DNA of 64,000 nt from Paenibacillus mucilaginosus 3016. Its GTDB lineage: Bacteria > Bacillota > Bacilli > Paenibacillales > NBRC-103111. The notes under the pieces were generated by a model. It had not been told where the DNA came from and searched no databases. It worked only from the letters and a program-made list of their open reading frames with translations. The DNA lies in contig NC_016935.1 of assembly GCF_000250655.1 (NCBI RefSeq), forward strand, positions 4,606,001 through 4,670,000, written 5' to 3'. Each line of letters begins with the position of its first letter. Positions within the stretch are counted from its first letter, which is position 1. This document shows, piece by piece, positions 54,079 to 63,911 of the stretch. The translations under genes were made by a program, and so were the position numbers.

Positions 54079-55041
54079 CTACCACAGACTGCTTGAATTC
54101 AGCTTGCGGCTGATGGTGTTGGCGAGGATCAGAAGGCCGAAGTTGATGACGCCGTTGAACAGTCCGATCGCCGTCGAATACGTATAGTTGCCCTCGAGGA
54201 TACCTGAGCGGTACACGAAGGTCGAGATGACGTCCGAGGTCTCGTAGGTCGGCGCCGTCTGCATCAGCAGGATCTTCTGGAAGTCGGCGTTCATCACGGC
54301 ACCCAGCCGCAGGATCAGGAGAACGACCACCGTCGGCATAATCCCGGGAATCGTGATATGCAGCAGCTGCTTCCAGCGCCCGGCCCCGTCGATCTTCGCC
54401 GCTTCATACAGCTGGGAGTCGATGCCGGCGAGGGCCGCCAGGAAGATGATCGAACCCCAGCCTGCTCCCTGCCAGATGTTCGACAGGATATAGAGCGGGC
54501 GGAACATATCCTTCTCGGCCAGGAACATCACCGGCTCGAGCGCGAAGAGGCTCCGGAAGACATTGAACAGGCCGCCGTCCAGCGCCGAGAAGCTCTTCAG
54601 CATTCCTACGACCACCACAACGGAGATAAAGTGAGGCAGGTAGCTCACCGTCTGCACCGTGCTCTTGAACCATTTGACGCGGACCTCGTTGAGCAGCAGG
54701 GCCAGGATGATCGGAGCCGGAAAGCCCAGCACGATACTGAAGAAGCTTAAGATCAGGGTGTTCTTGATCAGCCGCCAGAAATAATAGCTTTCGAAGAACA
54801 TCTTGAAGTTGTCGAAGCCGATCCAGGTTCCCGCCAGGATGCCCTTCACCGGACTGTAGGTCTTCTGGAAGGCCATCAGCAGGCCGTACATGGGTCCGTA
54901 ATGGAAAATCAGATAATAAAGGATCACTGGAAGCAGCATGAGATACACATATTTATTCCGCAGGATTTCCTTCTTGTAGAACTTCACTCTGCTCGTCTTC
55001 AGCACTTCCGCTTTGGCCGGCAGCTGATGCTTTAGCTCCAT
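54079..55041 (-). CDS. Sugar ABC permease, LplB type
   Basis: A 320-residue permease, first gene of the transporter unit. A basic tail precedes helix 1 (YVYLMLLPVILYYLIFHYGP); the block YGLLMAFQKTYSPVKGILAG is typical of LplB/YtcO and YesP proteins. The EAA loop is LYEAAKIDGAGRWKQLLHIT near residue 210. Start ATG 55041 follows GGGGAGGGG. No ATPase is encoded in this locus, so a shared one such as the gene at 22266-23375 may serve it. Confidence 0.93.
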   Translation of the reverse strand: MELKHQLPAKAEVLKTSRVKFYKKEILRNKYVYLMLLPVILYYLIFHYGPMYGLLMAFQKTYSPVKGILAGTWIGFDNFKMFFESYYFWRLIKNTLILSFFSIVLGFPAPIILALLLNEVRVKWFKSTVQTVSYLPHFISVVVVVGMLKSFSALDGGLFNVFRSLFALEPVMFLAEKDMFRPLYILSNIWQGAGWGSIIFLAALAGIDSQLYEAAKIDGAGRWKQLLHITIPGIMPTVVVLLILRLGAVMNADFQKILLMQTAPTYETSDVISTFVYRSGILEGNYTYSTAIGLFNGVINFGLLILANTISRKLNSSSLW

Positions 55042-55093
55042 TCCTTGGGCCCCTCCCCGTATAATTTGTCGATGACTACGCTTACATCCTTAC

Positions 55094-55109
55094 TTTACAG
55101 CGTTTGCAG
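55094..55109. promoter_or_regulatory. Possible catabolite-response element before the LplB-type operon
   Basis: Read on the minus strand, CTGCAAACGCTGTAAA (55094-55109) agrees with the CcpA site TGWAANCGNTNWCA at 12 of 14 positions. It lies about 55 bases before the LplB start, where CcpA binding would repress the operon when glucose is present. I did not find a convincing -35/-10 pair around it. Confidence 0.4.
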
Positions 55110-55179
55110 CTCCGCTCCCATGCTCAAAACAGAGGGATTTATGTTACAAAACCGGAAAAATCCGACAGACCGGTGTCAG

Positions 55180-55230
55180 AAAAAACAAAAAGAAACCCTC
55201 GCTAACCGCGGATCGCGGCCTGAAAGGGTT
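55180..55230 (-). terminator. Terminator after the response regulator
   Basis: On the minus strand AACCCT (55225-55230) pairs with AGGGTT (55194-55199), with an inner CCGCG/CGCGG stem, followed by a CTTTTTG run. It separates the regulator from the transporter genes it probably controls. Confidence 0.78.
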
Positions 55231-55251
55231 CATTGGAATCGATATGCTGCA

Positions 55252-56802
55252 TCAAGGGGCTTTCCGGTATTCCGACGGGGAGTAGCCGGTATATCTCTTG
55301 AAGATCTTGCTGAAATAAGGCGTGTTGTCGCCGAAGCCCGTCTTCTCCGCCAGCTCGGAGATGGTCAGCTGCTCCGAAGACCTGCGGATCTTCTCCAGCG
55401 CCAGCTCAATGCGGCTGCGCAGGACAAAGTTGGTGAATTTTTCTCCCGTTTCTTTCTTGAACATCTTGCCGACATAATCGGGGTTCATGAAGATCTCCTT
55501 CGCCACCATCTGCAGCGAAAGCGTCTCATCATGAAGATGCCGCTCCACGATCTTCTTCACCGTCATCACAATCTGCGACTGCTTGTTCCGGTTCCGTTCG
55601 TACCGCTCCCGGGTGATTTCTTCCGCTACCGACATGACCAAGTGATGCATCGATTGAAGCTTGGTTGAGTCCAGAATGCCGGTCAGCTGCGTCAGGTAAC
55701 CGCTCATCCGCTCCGGATCGCAGAGGCGGATCATGGCCATGAACAGCTGGATGACGTATGATTTGGTCGCCGCAATGTCGAGCCTGAGCTCTCCCAGCTG
55801 CCTGAATACCAGCAGCAGCTCCCGCTCGGCATCCTGCCAGGCGCCGGCTTTGATCGGCATGATCAGCCGCTCCTCGTCATAGGTGAAGCCGTGATGATCG
55901 GCGTCCCCTTGTATGGAAATGTCCCGCTCCGTAATCAGGCTCCCTTCCTCCAGATAGAACCGGTGGTTCAGGCACTCGATCGTCTGCTTATACAGGCGGC
56001 GCGCCTGCGTCAGCTGCCCCGGTTCACTGAGGGCGGCCGTCAGGTCGGTGCGGTAATACCGCATGAACGTCGAACGGACCATGTCGATGCGCTCGAACAG
56101 TTCTTCCTGCGGCAGGGTATCCTCCATCAGCAGAAGCACATGGCCTCCCGCCGTCGAGCTCAGCAGCGGGTTCGGGAAGATGTCCTCCGCAATGTTTTTC
56201 ACAGCGAACAAATGCTCGTACTCGTGCTCTCCTTCCAGCTCGATCAGCAGCAGCCGGACCGTCTGGCTCTGAAACGGAAGCCCGTACACTTCCTTGAAGT
56301 AATCCCACTCCCTGGCTCCGTACGTTTTGTTCGTGACGAACTCCTTCAGGAACTGCTCCTTCGCGTGCGGCATCACACGCTCCAGGCTGAGCTTGATCGA
56401 TCGGACGAACCCTTCCCTGTCGTCCCGTTCCCGGATCTCGGCCACAAGCTCTGTCAGTGCCTCGACAAGCTTCTCTTCACTGCAGGGCTTCAGCAAATAA
56501 TGCTTCACGCCGTACTGCATGGCGGTTTGGGCATAGTCGAATTCCGAGAATCCGGAGAGCAGGACGAACGAAATCTGCGGATACTCCTTCGATACGGCCG
56601 CCACGAGTTCCAAGCCGTCCATGCCCGGCATGCGGATATCCGTTATGATGATGTCCGGCGGGTTCCGCCTGACAAACTCAAGCGCTTCCACTCCGTTCTC
56701 CGCCGTACCGCTTAACTCCGTCCCGACCGCCCCCCAATCGACGACCGATGAGATGCCGTCCAGAATAATGAATTCATCATCCACCAGCAGCACTTTATAC
56801 AT
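55252..56802 (-). CDS. YesN-type AraC response regulator
   Basis: A 516-residue regulator. The N-terminal receiver has VLLVDDE, the phosphoacceptor Asp in DIIITDIRMPGMDG near residue 55 and the Lys in YLLKPCSEEK. A long middle linker of about 280 residues follows, then an AraC DNA-binding domain (SLQMVAKEIFMNPDYVGKMF; TISELAEKTGFGDNTPYFSK). I choose ATG 56802 (MYKVLLVDDEF) with GGGAGG seven bases upstream. It probably partners the YesM-type kinase 4 kb away. Confidence 0.93.
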   Translation of the reverse strand: MYKVLLVDDEFIILDGISSVVDWGAVGTELSGTAENGVEALEFVRRNPPDIIITDIRMPGMDGLELVAAVSKEYPQISFVLLSGFSEFDYAQTAMQYGVKHYLLKPCSEEKLVEALTELVAEIRERDDREGFVRSIKLSLERVMPHAKEQFLKEFVTNKTYGAREWDYFKEVYGLPFQSQTVRLLLIELEGEHEYEHLFAVKNIAEDIFPNPLLSSTAGGHVLLLMEDTLPQEELFERIDMVRSTFMRYYRTDLTAALSEPGQLTQARRLYKQTIECLNHRFYLEEGSLITERDISIQGDADHHGFTYDEERLIMPIKAGAWQDAERELLLVFRQLGELRLDIAATKSYVIQLFMAMIRLCDPERMSGYLTQLTGILDSTKLQSMHHLVMSVAEEITRERYERNRNKQSQIVMTVKKIVERHLHDETLSLQMVAKEIFMNPDYVGKMFKKETGEKFTNFVLRSRIELALEKIRRSSEQLTISELAEKTGFGDNTPYFSKIFKRYTGYSPSEYRKAP

Positions 56803-56862
56803 CCCGGTTCCTCCCATGCATCTGCCCTGTTCTTATGAATGGCCGCTGCAGCCGCCGCGCTA

Positions 56863-58212
56863 TCAGTAGGGGGACCCGACCTCCCGCCTCACTTCTTCGA
56901 TGATCTCCCGGACCCCCTGCTCGATTTGCCCCGGCTGCGCTCTCGCGATGCTGATCCGCAGGAACTTCTCCCGCTCCCTGTATTCCTTTAAATAAAACCG
57001 CTTGCCGGAGACGACCAGAATCTCCTTGGCCGCAAGCCGCTCGGTGAGCCGTTCCAGATTGACCGTCAGCGGCAGCTTGAACGGAACGTACACACCGGAT
57101 CGGATATCCGGGATCTGCAGCAATCCAGCTTCGTTATGCCGCCGTACCGCCTCAGTCAGAGCGCTGATCCGTGCCGTATAAGATGCGCGTATTTTGTGTC
57201 TGTGCCGCTCGTACATGCCGCTTTTGATATACACTTCGAGTGCCGCCTGGGACAGCTGCGAGGTGTCCGCGTATCTTTTGAAAGTGCGGAATGTCTCCAG
57301 CAGCTTCTCCGGGATCACGGCGGCGCCGAGCCGCAGTCCCGGGAAAATGATTTTCGAGAAGCTTTTCAAATACACGACGTGCGAAGTGCGGTTGTAAGCG
57401 TAGACGGGATCGGTGCCCGGATCTTCCCCCAGATCCGCCATATAATCGTCCTCTACGACGTAGACGTCATATTGGCTGGCCAATCGGGCGATGGCTTTCC
57501 TCTCATCCGCCCGGTACGAGGTGCCGAGCGGGCTGTGGTACCTGGGCATCGTGTAGAAGAACTTGATTCCGCCCTGTCTGAATTTCGCTTCCAGTTCACC
57601 TAAGTCCAGGCCCGCTGCCGTGCGGGCGATCCCGCATACCGGAACGCCCTCCGCCTCGAGGAACCGTAAATAAAGATCATAGCTCGGCTGCTCGACAAGG
57701 ATGACCGACTTCCCGTTCGGAAACGGCATTTTGGCCAAGATCTCAAGCGCCCGATTAGCCCCCGGCGTGACGAAGATCCGTTCCGCTTTGGAGAATACTT
57801 GATCACCGGCCAAATGCGAAACGAGCGTATGACGAAGCGTATCCAGCCCTTCGGCCTCACCGCAGGTGAACAAATCGGATTTGTAGGTATCCAGGGCTTG
57901 GTTCAGGCAGTGCTGGAAATCCAGATACGGAAACACGCTCGGATCCGGCGATATGGAGGCAAAATCAATCTTCGCGCTCTCTGTCACAGGGCTGCGGCTC
58001 CCCGGCTTATCCACCACGTAATAGCCGCTTTGCGCAATCGAGTAGGCGGCGTGGCGCTTCTCCAGTTCCGAGTAGGCCCTTGTGATGGTGCTGATGCTGC
58101 AGGCATACTGCTTCGCGGCATGGCGGATCGAAGGCAGCTTTTGACCCGATACATAATGTCCTTCCTGGATCTTGCGCTCGAGATCGGCGAGGATCTCCGC
58201 ATATTTCGTCAC
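56863..58212 (-). CDS. MocR-type GntR/aminotransferase regulator
   Basis: A 449-residue fusion of a GntR winged helix (residues 5-70: GQKLPSIRHAAKQYACSIST) and a fold-type I aminotransferase domain (90-449). The pyridoxal-phosphate Lys lies in VVYLKSFSKIIFPGLRLGAA and the Asp in VVEDDYMADLG. MocR proteins use the cofactor to sense an amine or pyridoxal phosphate. I prefer GTG 58212 (translated MTKYAEILADLERK) to the ATG eight codons earlier, which would lie only two bases after a TATAAT at 58239-58244. A palindrome sits between this gene and the divergent nitroreductase. Confidence 0.9.
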   Translation of the reverse strand: MTKYAEILADLERKIQEGHYVSGQKLPSIRHAAKQYACSISTITRAYSELEKRHAAYSIAQSGYYVVDKPGSRSPVTESAKIDFASISPDPSVFPYLDFQHCLNQALDTYKSDLFTCGEAEGLDTLRHTLVSHLAGDQVFSKAERIFVTPGANRALEILAKMPFPNGKSVILVEQPSYDLYLRFLEAEGVPVCGIARTAAGLDLGELEAKFRQGGIKFFYTMPRYHSPLGTSYRADERKAIARLASQYDVYVVEDDYMADLGEDPGTDPVYAYNRTSHVVYLKSFSKIIFPGLRLGAAVIPEKLLETFRTFKRYADTSQLSQAALEVYIKSGMYERHRHKIRASYTARISALTEAVRRHNEAGLLQIPDIRSGVYVPFKLPLTVNLERLTERLAAKEILVVSGKRFYLKEYREREKFLRISIARAQPGQIEQGVREIIEEVRREVGSPY

Positions 58213-58256
58213 TTGGCTCCCCCCGCTTTCCTCCATCCATTATATTACATCCGCCG

Positions 58257-58274
58257 AACTGTATCGATACAGTT
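58257..58274. promoter_or_regulatory. 18-bp palindrome, probable MocR operator
   Basis: AACTGTATCGATACAGTT (58257-58274) is a perfect 18-bp palindrome between the divergent MocR and nitroreductase genes. It lies just upstream of the MocR -10 box (TATAAT on the minus strand) and upstream of the nitroreductase promoter. Confidence 0.8.
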
Positions 58275-58288
58275 TGGCAAAAAGGACA

Positions 58289-58317
58289 TTGCTGCAGGCC
58301 GCATGCCGGCTTATCAT
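58289..58317 (+). promoter_or_regulatory. Probable promoter of the nitroreductase gene
   Basis: TTGCTG (58289-58294), 17 bases, TATCAT (58312-58317), 15 bases downstream of the palindrome, a position suited to activation. Confidence 0.45.
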
Positions 58318-58372
58318 GGGAATCAACAGAGCAAGGCCAGTAAGGAGAGTTCATATAAAGGAGACGATCGAG

Positions 58373-59050
58373 ATGTCATCCACCGTTTCAACCGATGCGG
58401 TCACCATCATGCGTGAGCGCCATTCCGTCAGACACTTTGATGCAGCGCACCGGCTCAGCGAACACGAGATCAAGGAGCTCCTGGAGCTGGCGGGCAGCGC
58501 CCCGTCGTCCTGGAATCTTCAGCACTGGAAGTTCGTGGTCTTCACGGATGCAGCCGCCAAGGCCAAGCTGCTTCCAATCGCTTGCGACCAAAAACAAGTC
58601 GTGGACGCTTCCGCGACCGTCGCCGTCCTCGGGGACCTACAGGCCAACCGGAATGCCGAAGCCGTGTACAGTCCCGTCATCCGGGCCGGACTCCAGGATG
58701 CTTACGCCGGCTACGCTTCCGAACGGATCTTGTTCTCCCAGATCGAGGAAGCTTATGCGGTGGACGCCTCTTCCCCCTATCGGCGCGATGAAGCGATCCG
58801 CAACGCATCGCTGGCCGCCATGCAGCTGATGCTTGCCGCGAAAGCGAAGGGACTCGACTCGGGACCGATGGTCGGCTTCGACGCCGATGCTTTCGTCCGG
58901 GCGTTCCATGTGCCGCCGCGCTATATTCCGGTCCTGCTCGTAGCCATTGGCAGGGCGGCTAAGCCGGCCCGGCCTACCTCCCGCTTCCCGGTGGAGCAGA
59001 CGGTGGTCTGGAACGGGTTTGAGCCGGAGGAGGGAGACACTCCCGGTTGA
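58373..59050 (+). CDS. Nitroreductase-family protein
   Basis: A 225-residue FMN-dependent oxidoreductase. ATG 58373 has AAAGGAG nine bases upstream. The FMN-binding opening is RERHSVRHFDAAHRLSEHEI and APSSWNLQHWKFVVF; the middle has LMLAAKAKGLDSGPMVGFD and the end PRYIPVLLVAIGRAA. Family members reduce quinones, nitro compounds or flavins at the cost of NAD(P)H. Control by the divergent MocR protein is likely. Confidence 0.93.
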   Translation: MSSTVSTDAVTIMRERHSVRHFDAAHRLSEHEIKELLELAGSAPSSWNLQHWKFVVFTDAAAKAKLLPIACDQKQVVDASATVAVLGDLQANRNAEAVYSPVIRAGLQDAYAGYASERILFSQIEEAYAVDASSPYRRDEAIRNASLAAMQLMLAAKAKGLDSGPMVGFDADAFVRAFHVPPRYIPVLLVAIGRAAKPARPTSRFPVEQTVVWNGFEPEEGDTPG

Positions 59051-59099
59051 TCTGTGTATCATGGCGGCTCTAAAATCATACGTATCCCGACGCAAACCG

Positions 59100-59127
59100 C
59101 AAAAAGGAGGGGGCGCTTGCCCCCTCC
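59100..59127 (-). terminator. Terminator after the xylanase gene
   Basis: On the minus strand GGAGGGGGC (59119-59127) pairs perfectly with GCCCCCTCC (59106-59114) around four bases, followed by TTTTTG. Confidence 0.9.
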
Positions 59128-59148
59128 CAGACTCCGTTCCCCTCGCTG

Positions 59149-62100
59149 TTACAGTTTCCAGATGCGGTACAAGATCACGGCTGCTTCCGCGCGGGTGAGA
59201 GGATCGTTCGGCGCGATGGCGCCGTCTTTGCCGTTCACGACACCCAGCTGCACCAGTGCGGATGCGCTGTCTTTCGCGTAACTCGCGATCCTCTCCGCGT
59301 CGGAATAAGCCCCTAAATCTGCACCTGCGGGGACTTGCTTGCCGGCAGCTGAGAGCGCGCGTGCCGTCAGCACCATCATATCCTGACGGGAGATCGGGCT
59401 GTCCGGCTGGAACGTGTGGTCCTCCAGGCCGGTGGCGATCCCCAGCTCTTGGGCGACTGCCAGCTCCCCATAATAATAAGCTGTCGTCCCGACATCGCTG
59501 AACATGGCTTCCTTCCCGCCTGAGGCCTGCAGTTCAAGCCCTCTGACAAGAAGCGCGATGAAGTCCGCTCTCTTGATCGATGCGCCGGGAGTGAAGCGGT
59601 TCTCGGCGGTGCCTTGGATGACATTGCGGGCGGCCATCGCGTCAATGGCTCCTTTGGCCCAAGGCACGCTCTCCAGGTCATCGAAGACCATGGAGGCATA
59701 GGCAGCCGCATAGGTGCTGAAGTGGTGCGTTTGGAAAACCACCATCCCCGATGCCTCATCGTAGCGGCCGTTCGGAATCGGTGACGCACTGCCCCTGCCG
59801 TCGATATACCATACGACGATCTGTTCCGGATGCTCTAGCTCTTCCGCGGTCGGCTTATACGGGAAGGCGACCGTTACAGGGGCATCCGGGTTGTTCCATG
59901 GGATCACCTGACCGCCTGCTGTCAGGTGCAGCTCGATGGCCGGACGGCTGCCGATCCGCTCGCGGGTGGTCTCATCCCAGTGATCCGAAGTGGCTTGGCT
60001 TACACGGATGGACACCTGCTCAGCGGTAACGGCTGCACCCGAGAGCATGCGGCTTGGAATCCGGAGTGCCGCGCTCTCTGTTTGGAGCAGAAGCTCGAAG
60101 TTCGCCTGGCCCTTCAAGCTTTGAGCCGGCAGCTGCACTTCGTAAGCGGTGGCATCCGCCTGCTTGGGCAGCTCGATAACGATTTGTTTCCTGCCGCCCG
60201 CATCGGGTACCGCTTGCTCGAGCGCTTGGGTCAAGCTGTCGCCCGAGATCGTGCCCGTAGCCCGTCCGTTCGCTGTCTTTACTTCCGGTTTCAGCCTGAC
60301 TGGGCCGCCAGTATGATTGCTGCCATTATTATTGTTGTTGTTACTGCCGTTTTGATTGCTCCCACTGCTGTTGCTGCTCCCACCGTTATTATTGGAGCCG
60401 CCGTTATTGCTGCTTCCTCCGTTTTGGTTACCATTGTCGGTGTCGTTGTCGTTGTCGTTGTCGGTGTCACCACTATCACCGTCACCATCCCCACCTTCAC
60501 CGCTATCGCCGCCGTCCGTGCCGCCGCCGGTGCCTTTGCCGGTGAGGGTGAGCACACCGTAGACGGAGGTGTCCTGCCAGCCCATGCCGGTCGTATCGTT
60601 CCAGGCAGCCACGCTCTGCCGGGCGCCGTCTTTGGCGTCATTGATCTGAACGTCAAAGCCCAGCTTGGTGTCGTTGGCCGGTGTGACCGACCGCAGCGGA
60701 ATCTTCACTTCCACCGTGTAGTTGGTACCGGAGACCCGGGCTGCGGACTCGAAGCCTTCCGCGATGCTCCCCGGATTGAATGAGGTCTCGTTGTCGAAGT
60801 TCACCCGGTACTGTCCGTCGTCCTCTTGATAGGACGAGGATTTGCCATTATTCTGGTCCAGGAAAATTTCGACGGAATCCTGTTCATAGGCGTTCGCACT
60901 TGCTTTGTCCAGCTGCGAGTCGCTGACCTGGATCAGTACATACAGGTGCTGATCATCCCAGAGCGCCTTTGGCCGTTCCGCTTGCTCCCTGCCATGCCAT
61001 CTGGTAGCGGTTCACCGGGATGCCGGGCGCCTGGCTCCATACCGCGTCCACCGTCCCGTCCAATACAGGCGTGCCGTAGGCAGCGGTGGACTGGTTGGCG
61101 GTTGTCTGTACAGGCGGGTGCTCCTCCATGAACCGGTCCGGATCGATCACGGCATAGTAAGCCGGCTTCGCCTGCAGGTCCCGGTCGAAGAGCAGCGGAT
61201 TTTGAGCCGACCTCCAGCTAGTGGCATCATTCAGTCCCCAGAAGGTCACGCGCGCAATATGGGCCGCATGCTCCTTGTAGAGCTTGAGGAGCTGCGCGTA
61301 TAAATAGCCCTGCGTAATCGCCTGCTGCTCGGACAGCTCCGAGTTGCTGCCGGCCGTAATGTCAAGCTCGGTGATGCTGACTTCCACGCCCAGGGAGATG
61401 AACTTCTCCAGCGACCGTCTCACATTCTCCGGGTTCGTGTTGACATTGTAATGCGCCTGCATGCCGATGCCGTCAATCAGGAGCTTGCCGGGATGTGTCT
61501 GTGCGTAGGTCTCATTGATTTCCTTGACCATGCGGTAGATGGCCTCGGCTTTATTCGCGTTATCTTCATTATAGTCGTTGTAATACAGCTTGATGTCCCA
61601 TTCCGGATGCTCGTCCAGCACCTCACGGGCCGCCAGGTAGGACTGCTCCACGAAGTCCGGTCCAATGGCGTTGTACCAAGCGGACCGGCGCAGCGCGTTC
61701 TTCCAATCCGCCGGATTCGGCGGGTTGTCGATCATCGCTTCGTTCACGACGTCCCAGGAGATCAGCTTGTCGCCGTAATGCTCCATGACGGTCCGGATAT
61801 GCGTCCGCAGGTTGGCGAGCGCTTCCTCCCGGCCCAGAGGTGCCCCCCCGGATGTATTCATCCACGCCGGTGTCTGCTGATGCCAGACCAGCACGTGACC
61901 GTGAACCTGGAGTCCCTCGGCCAGCGCTCCATCGACAATGCTGTCGGCTGCGGTGAAGGTAAAGCTGCCCTTCTGAGGCTGCATGGCATCCGGCTTCATC
62001 GCATTTTCCGCCGTGACGACATGATGGTGCATCTTGAGCAGCTCGAGTCTTACCCCGCTCAGGTCGGCGGACGATACGGCGTTGCCGATCAGAAAATCGT

Positions 62101-63896
62101 TCCGGTAGGCATCTTGGATCGGAGTCAGATCTTTCTGGATGGCAACCGGACCGGAGCCCGTGCTAGTGAAGCTGATATCGTCGATATAGAAGGAAGCCGT
62201 ACTGTTATTGGAGCTTTCCATATAGATCGTCAAATACTCGTCGCTGACATTGGTATATCGGTAGGTTCCTTCGTACAGGACCCAGCCGTCGGTGGTGGAG
62301 ATCGTTTGGGCCAGAATGTTGTTGTAGCTCGGGCTTGTGCTCCCCACCTGCGTGGACAGCTGGAGCTGAGAGCTGGCCGGCGAGATCAGCTTGACCCAGA
62401 CCGAGACTTTGTACTCGTAGCCCTTGTCAACGTACTTCTCCACACGCAGGGCGGGACCATGCCATGTGTTGGTTCGGCCCTCCACTTTCAGAGCGTAGGA
62501 GCCGCCTGCCGTATGATTGTCTTCATTCGTGACGGTGAGCGTTTCCGTGCCGGCCCGGCCTGCAAAGCCGCCTGCCGTTTGGTCTTCGAAGGTGACCGTG
62601 CTGAACGGCAGCGCAGGGTCTCTCGGGGGTTCCGGCTCTTCAGGCGTCTCCCCGCCCGCAGCAGCCTTCTCGGTGATCCGCAGATCTCCGATATAGAACG
62701 GAACCGAGGCCCCTTCCGTATTCGATTGAATACGCAGGGTATGGTCTTTGGCTGCATCCACGGTGAATTCTTTGGTCAGGGTGATCGCCTGCCCGGCTTC
62801 GTAATTCACATTCGCCAGCAGGCCGTAGCTGCCGATGGTTTGCAGATAAGCCTGCGCCCCGGCCGGCACGGCCGCATCCGAGTCAACGTATACGGAGGCG
62901 GTTACCGTGTAGGTTTTGCCGTTCACGAGGCCCATGTCGCTGAATTTGAAATCCGCCGCATCCCAGTTGTTCGTTCTGCCGCTGACATACAGCGCCGCAC
63001 CGTCCTCGTTGCCGGCAAACCCTTTACCCGTAACCGGCGTAAGCACCGCTGCGCCCGACTGCGCTGCGACTCCTTGGCCGTCCGCAAAGTCTTCATGGTA
63101 CACCGTGACCGGATCGCCCTGCGCCGACTCCAGTGCGGGGGCCGGTCCGCCCACCATCGCGGCGAACTCCGTCAGGGTCGTGCTTTTCTTCAGGTAGTGG
63201 CGGCCCATCGCGTACTTCCCTTGATTCGGATAGCCCACTTTAAAGGCGTATCGGATGCCGTTCTCCTGAGCGGCCGCTTCCGCGTTCGCGTTGTAGGCGC
63301 CGTATGGATAAGCGAGAAGCGCCGGGTCCTGGCCTGTCTTGCTCTTCAGGTACCCATTCGCCGGGGCAATCTCATCAGCCGCCTGCTCCTTGGTAATCCC
63401 GGATGTCCAGATTCCATTTGCTGTGCGTCTTGGTGTGGTTCTGAAGACTGACGCCCGGCTCTTGAGCAAGCGCTTCCAATTGTGCGGTACTCATGCTGTA
63501 GCCGCCGCCGATCCAGTCGCTGACGACAAACAGTACGGCATGCATCCCGTGCCGCTTCAAGATCGGAAGCGCGGTGGTCACGAAATCCGGCGTCGCATCG
63601 TCGAAGGTCAGCAGAATCGGCTTATCCGGGGGAGTTTCCCTTCCTTCCAGGATATCGACATACTGTTCGGCGGATAACGTGTCATACCCATGGTCACTCA
63701 GGTAGGCCATCTGCTTTTCGAATTCGGCTGTACTTGTATGGGTCCAGTCATCCGTCGCTTCAGCTACAATCCGATGGTACAGCAGGACGGGAATGTCGGG
63801 CGCCGCCGCTTCCGCTGCCGGAGCCAACCGGCCTGACGGAATAAGCAAGGCCGCTATGAGTATGAACGAGATGATGGTTTTCAGCTTTGGGTTCAT
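59149..63896 (-). pseudogene. Deacetylase-CBM22-GH10-CBM9-SLH xylanase, two frameshifts
   Basis: Three overlapping frames join into one 1581-residue surface enzyme. Start ATG 63896 follows AAGGAGG, then a signal peptide. Approximate corrected domain positions: polysaccharide deacetylase 35-225 ([30 protein letters not shown]); two CBM22-like modules 258-406 and 429-589; GH10 xylanase 595-922, with acid/base Glu in WDVVNEAM and nucleophile Glu in ITELDI; a CBM9-like module 942-1118; a Gly/Asn/Ser/Asp linker to 1197; a beta-rich stretch; and three SLH repeats 1405-1581 that would fix it to the S-layer wall polymer. The frames break at CCC 63398-63400 and TTT 60968-60970 (plus strand); each has one base too many, and removal gives [15 protein letters not shown] and [15 protein letters not shown]. 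It would deacetylate and cut xylan at the cell surface. Confidence 0.9.
60304..60537 (-). repeat. Low-complexity linker repeat in the xylanase
   Basis: The coding strand is a run of GGC, GAC, AAC and AGC codons that gives a 78-residue Gly/Asp then Asn/Ser linker, including alternating Asp-Asn repeats and six Asn in a row. It is a flexible spacer and a slippage-prone site, yet the frame is intact across it. Confidence 0.85.
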
Positions 63897-63911
63897 TTGA
63901 TGCACTCCTCC

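Noticed and set aside
60304-60537. Tandem repeat as a separate repeat element
   Set aside because: It is the in-frame coding sequence of a flexible linker, not an independent repeat; I list it only as a feature of the gene.
61451-63451. Plus-strand open frame of about 660 codons opposite the xylanase
   Set aside because: Antisense shadow of the GH10 and CBM22 regions; no recognisable protein features.
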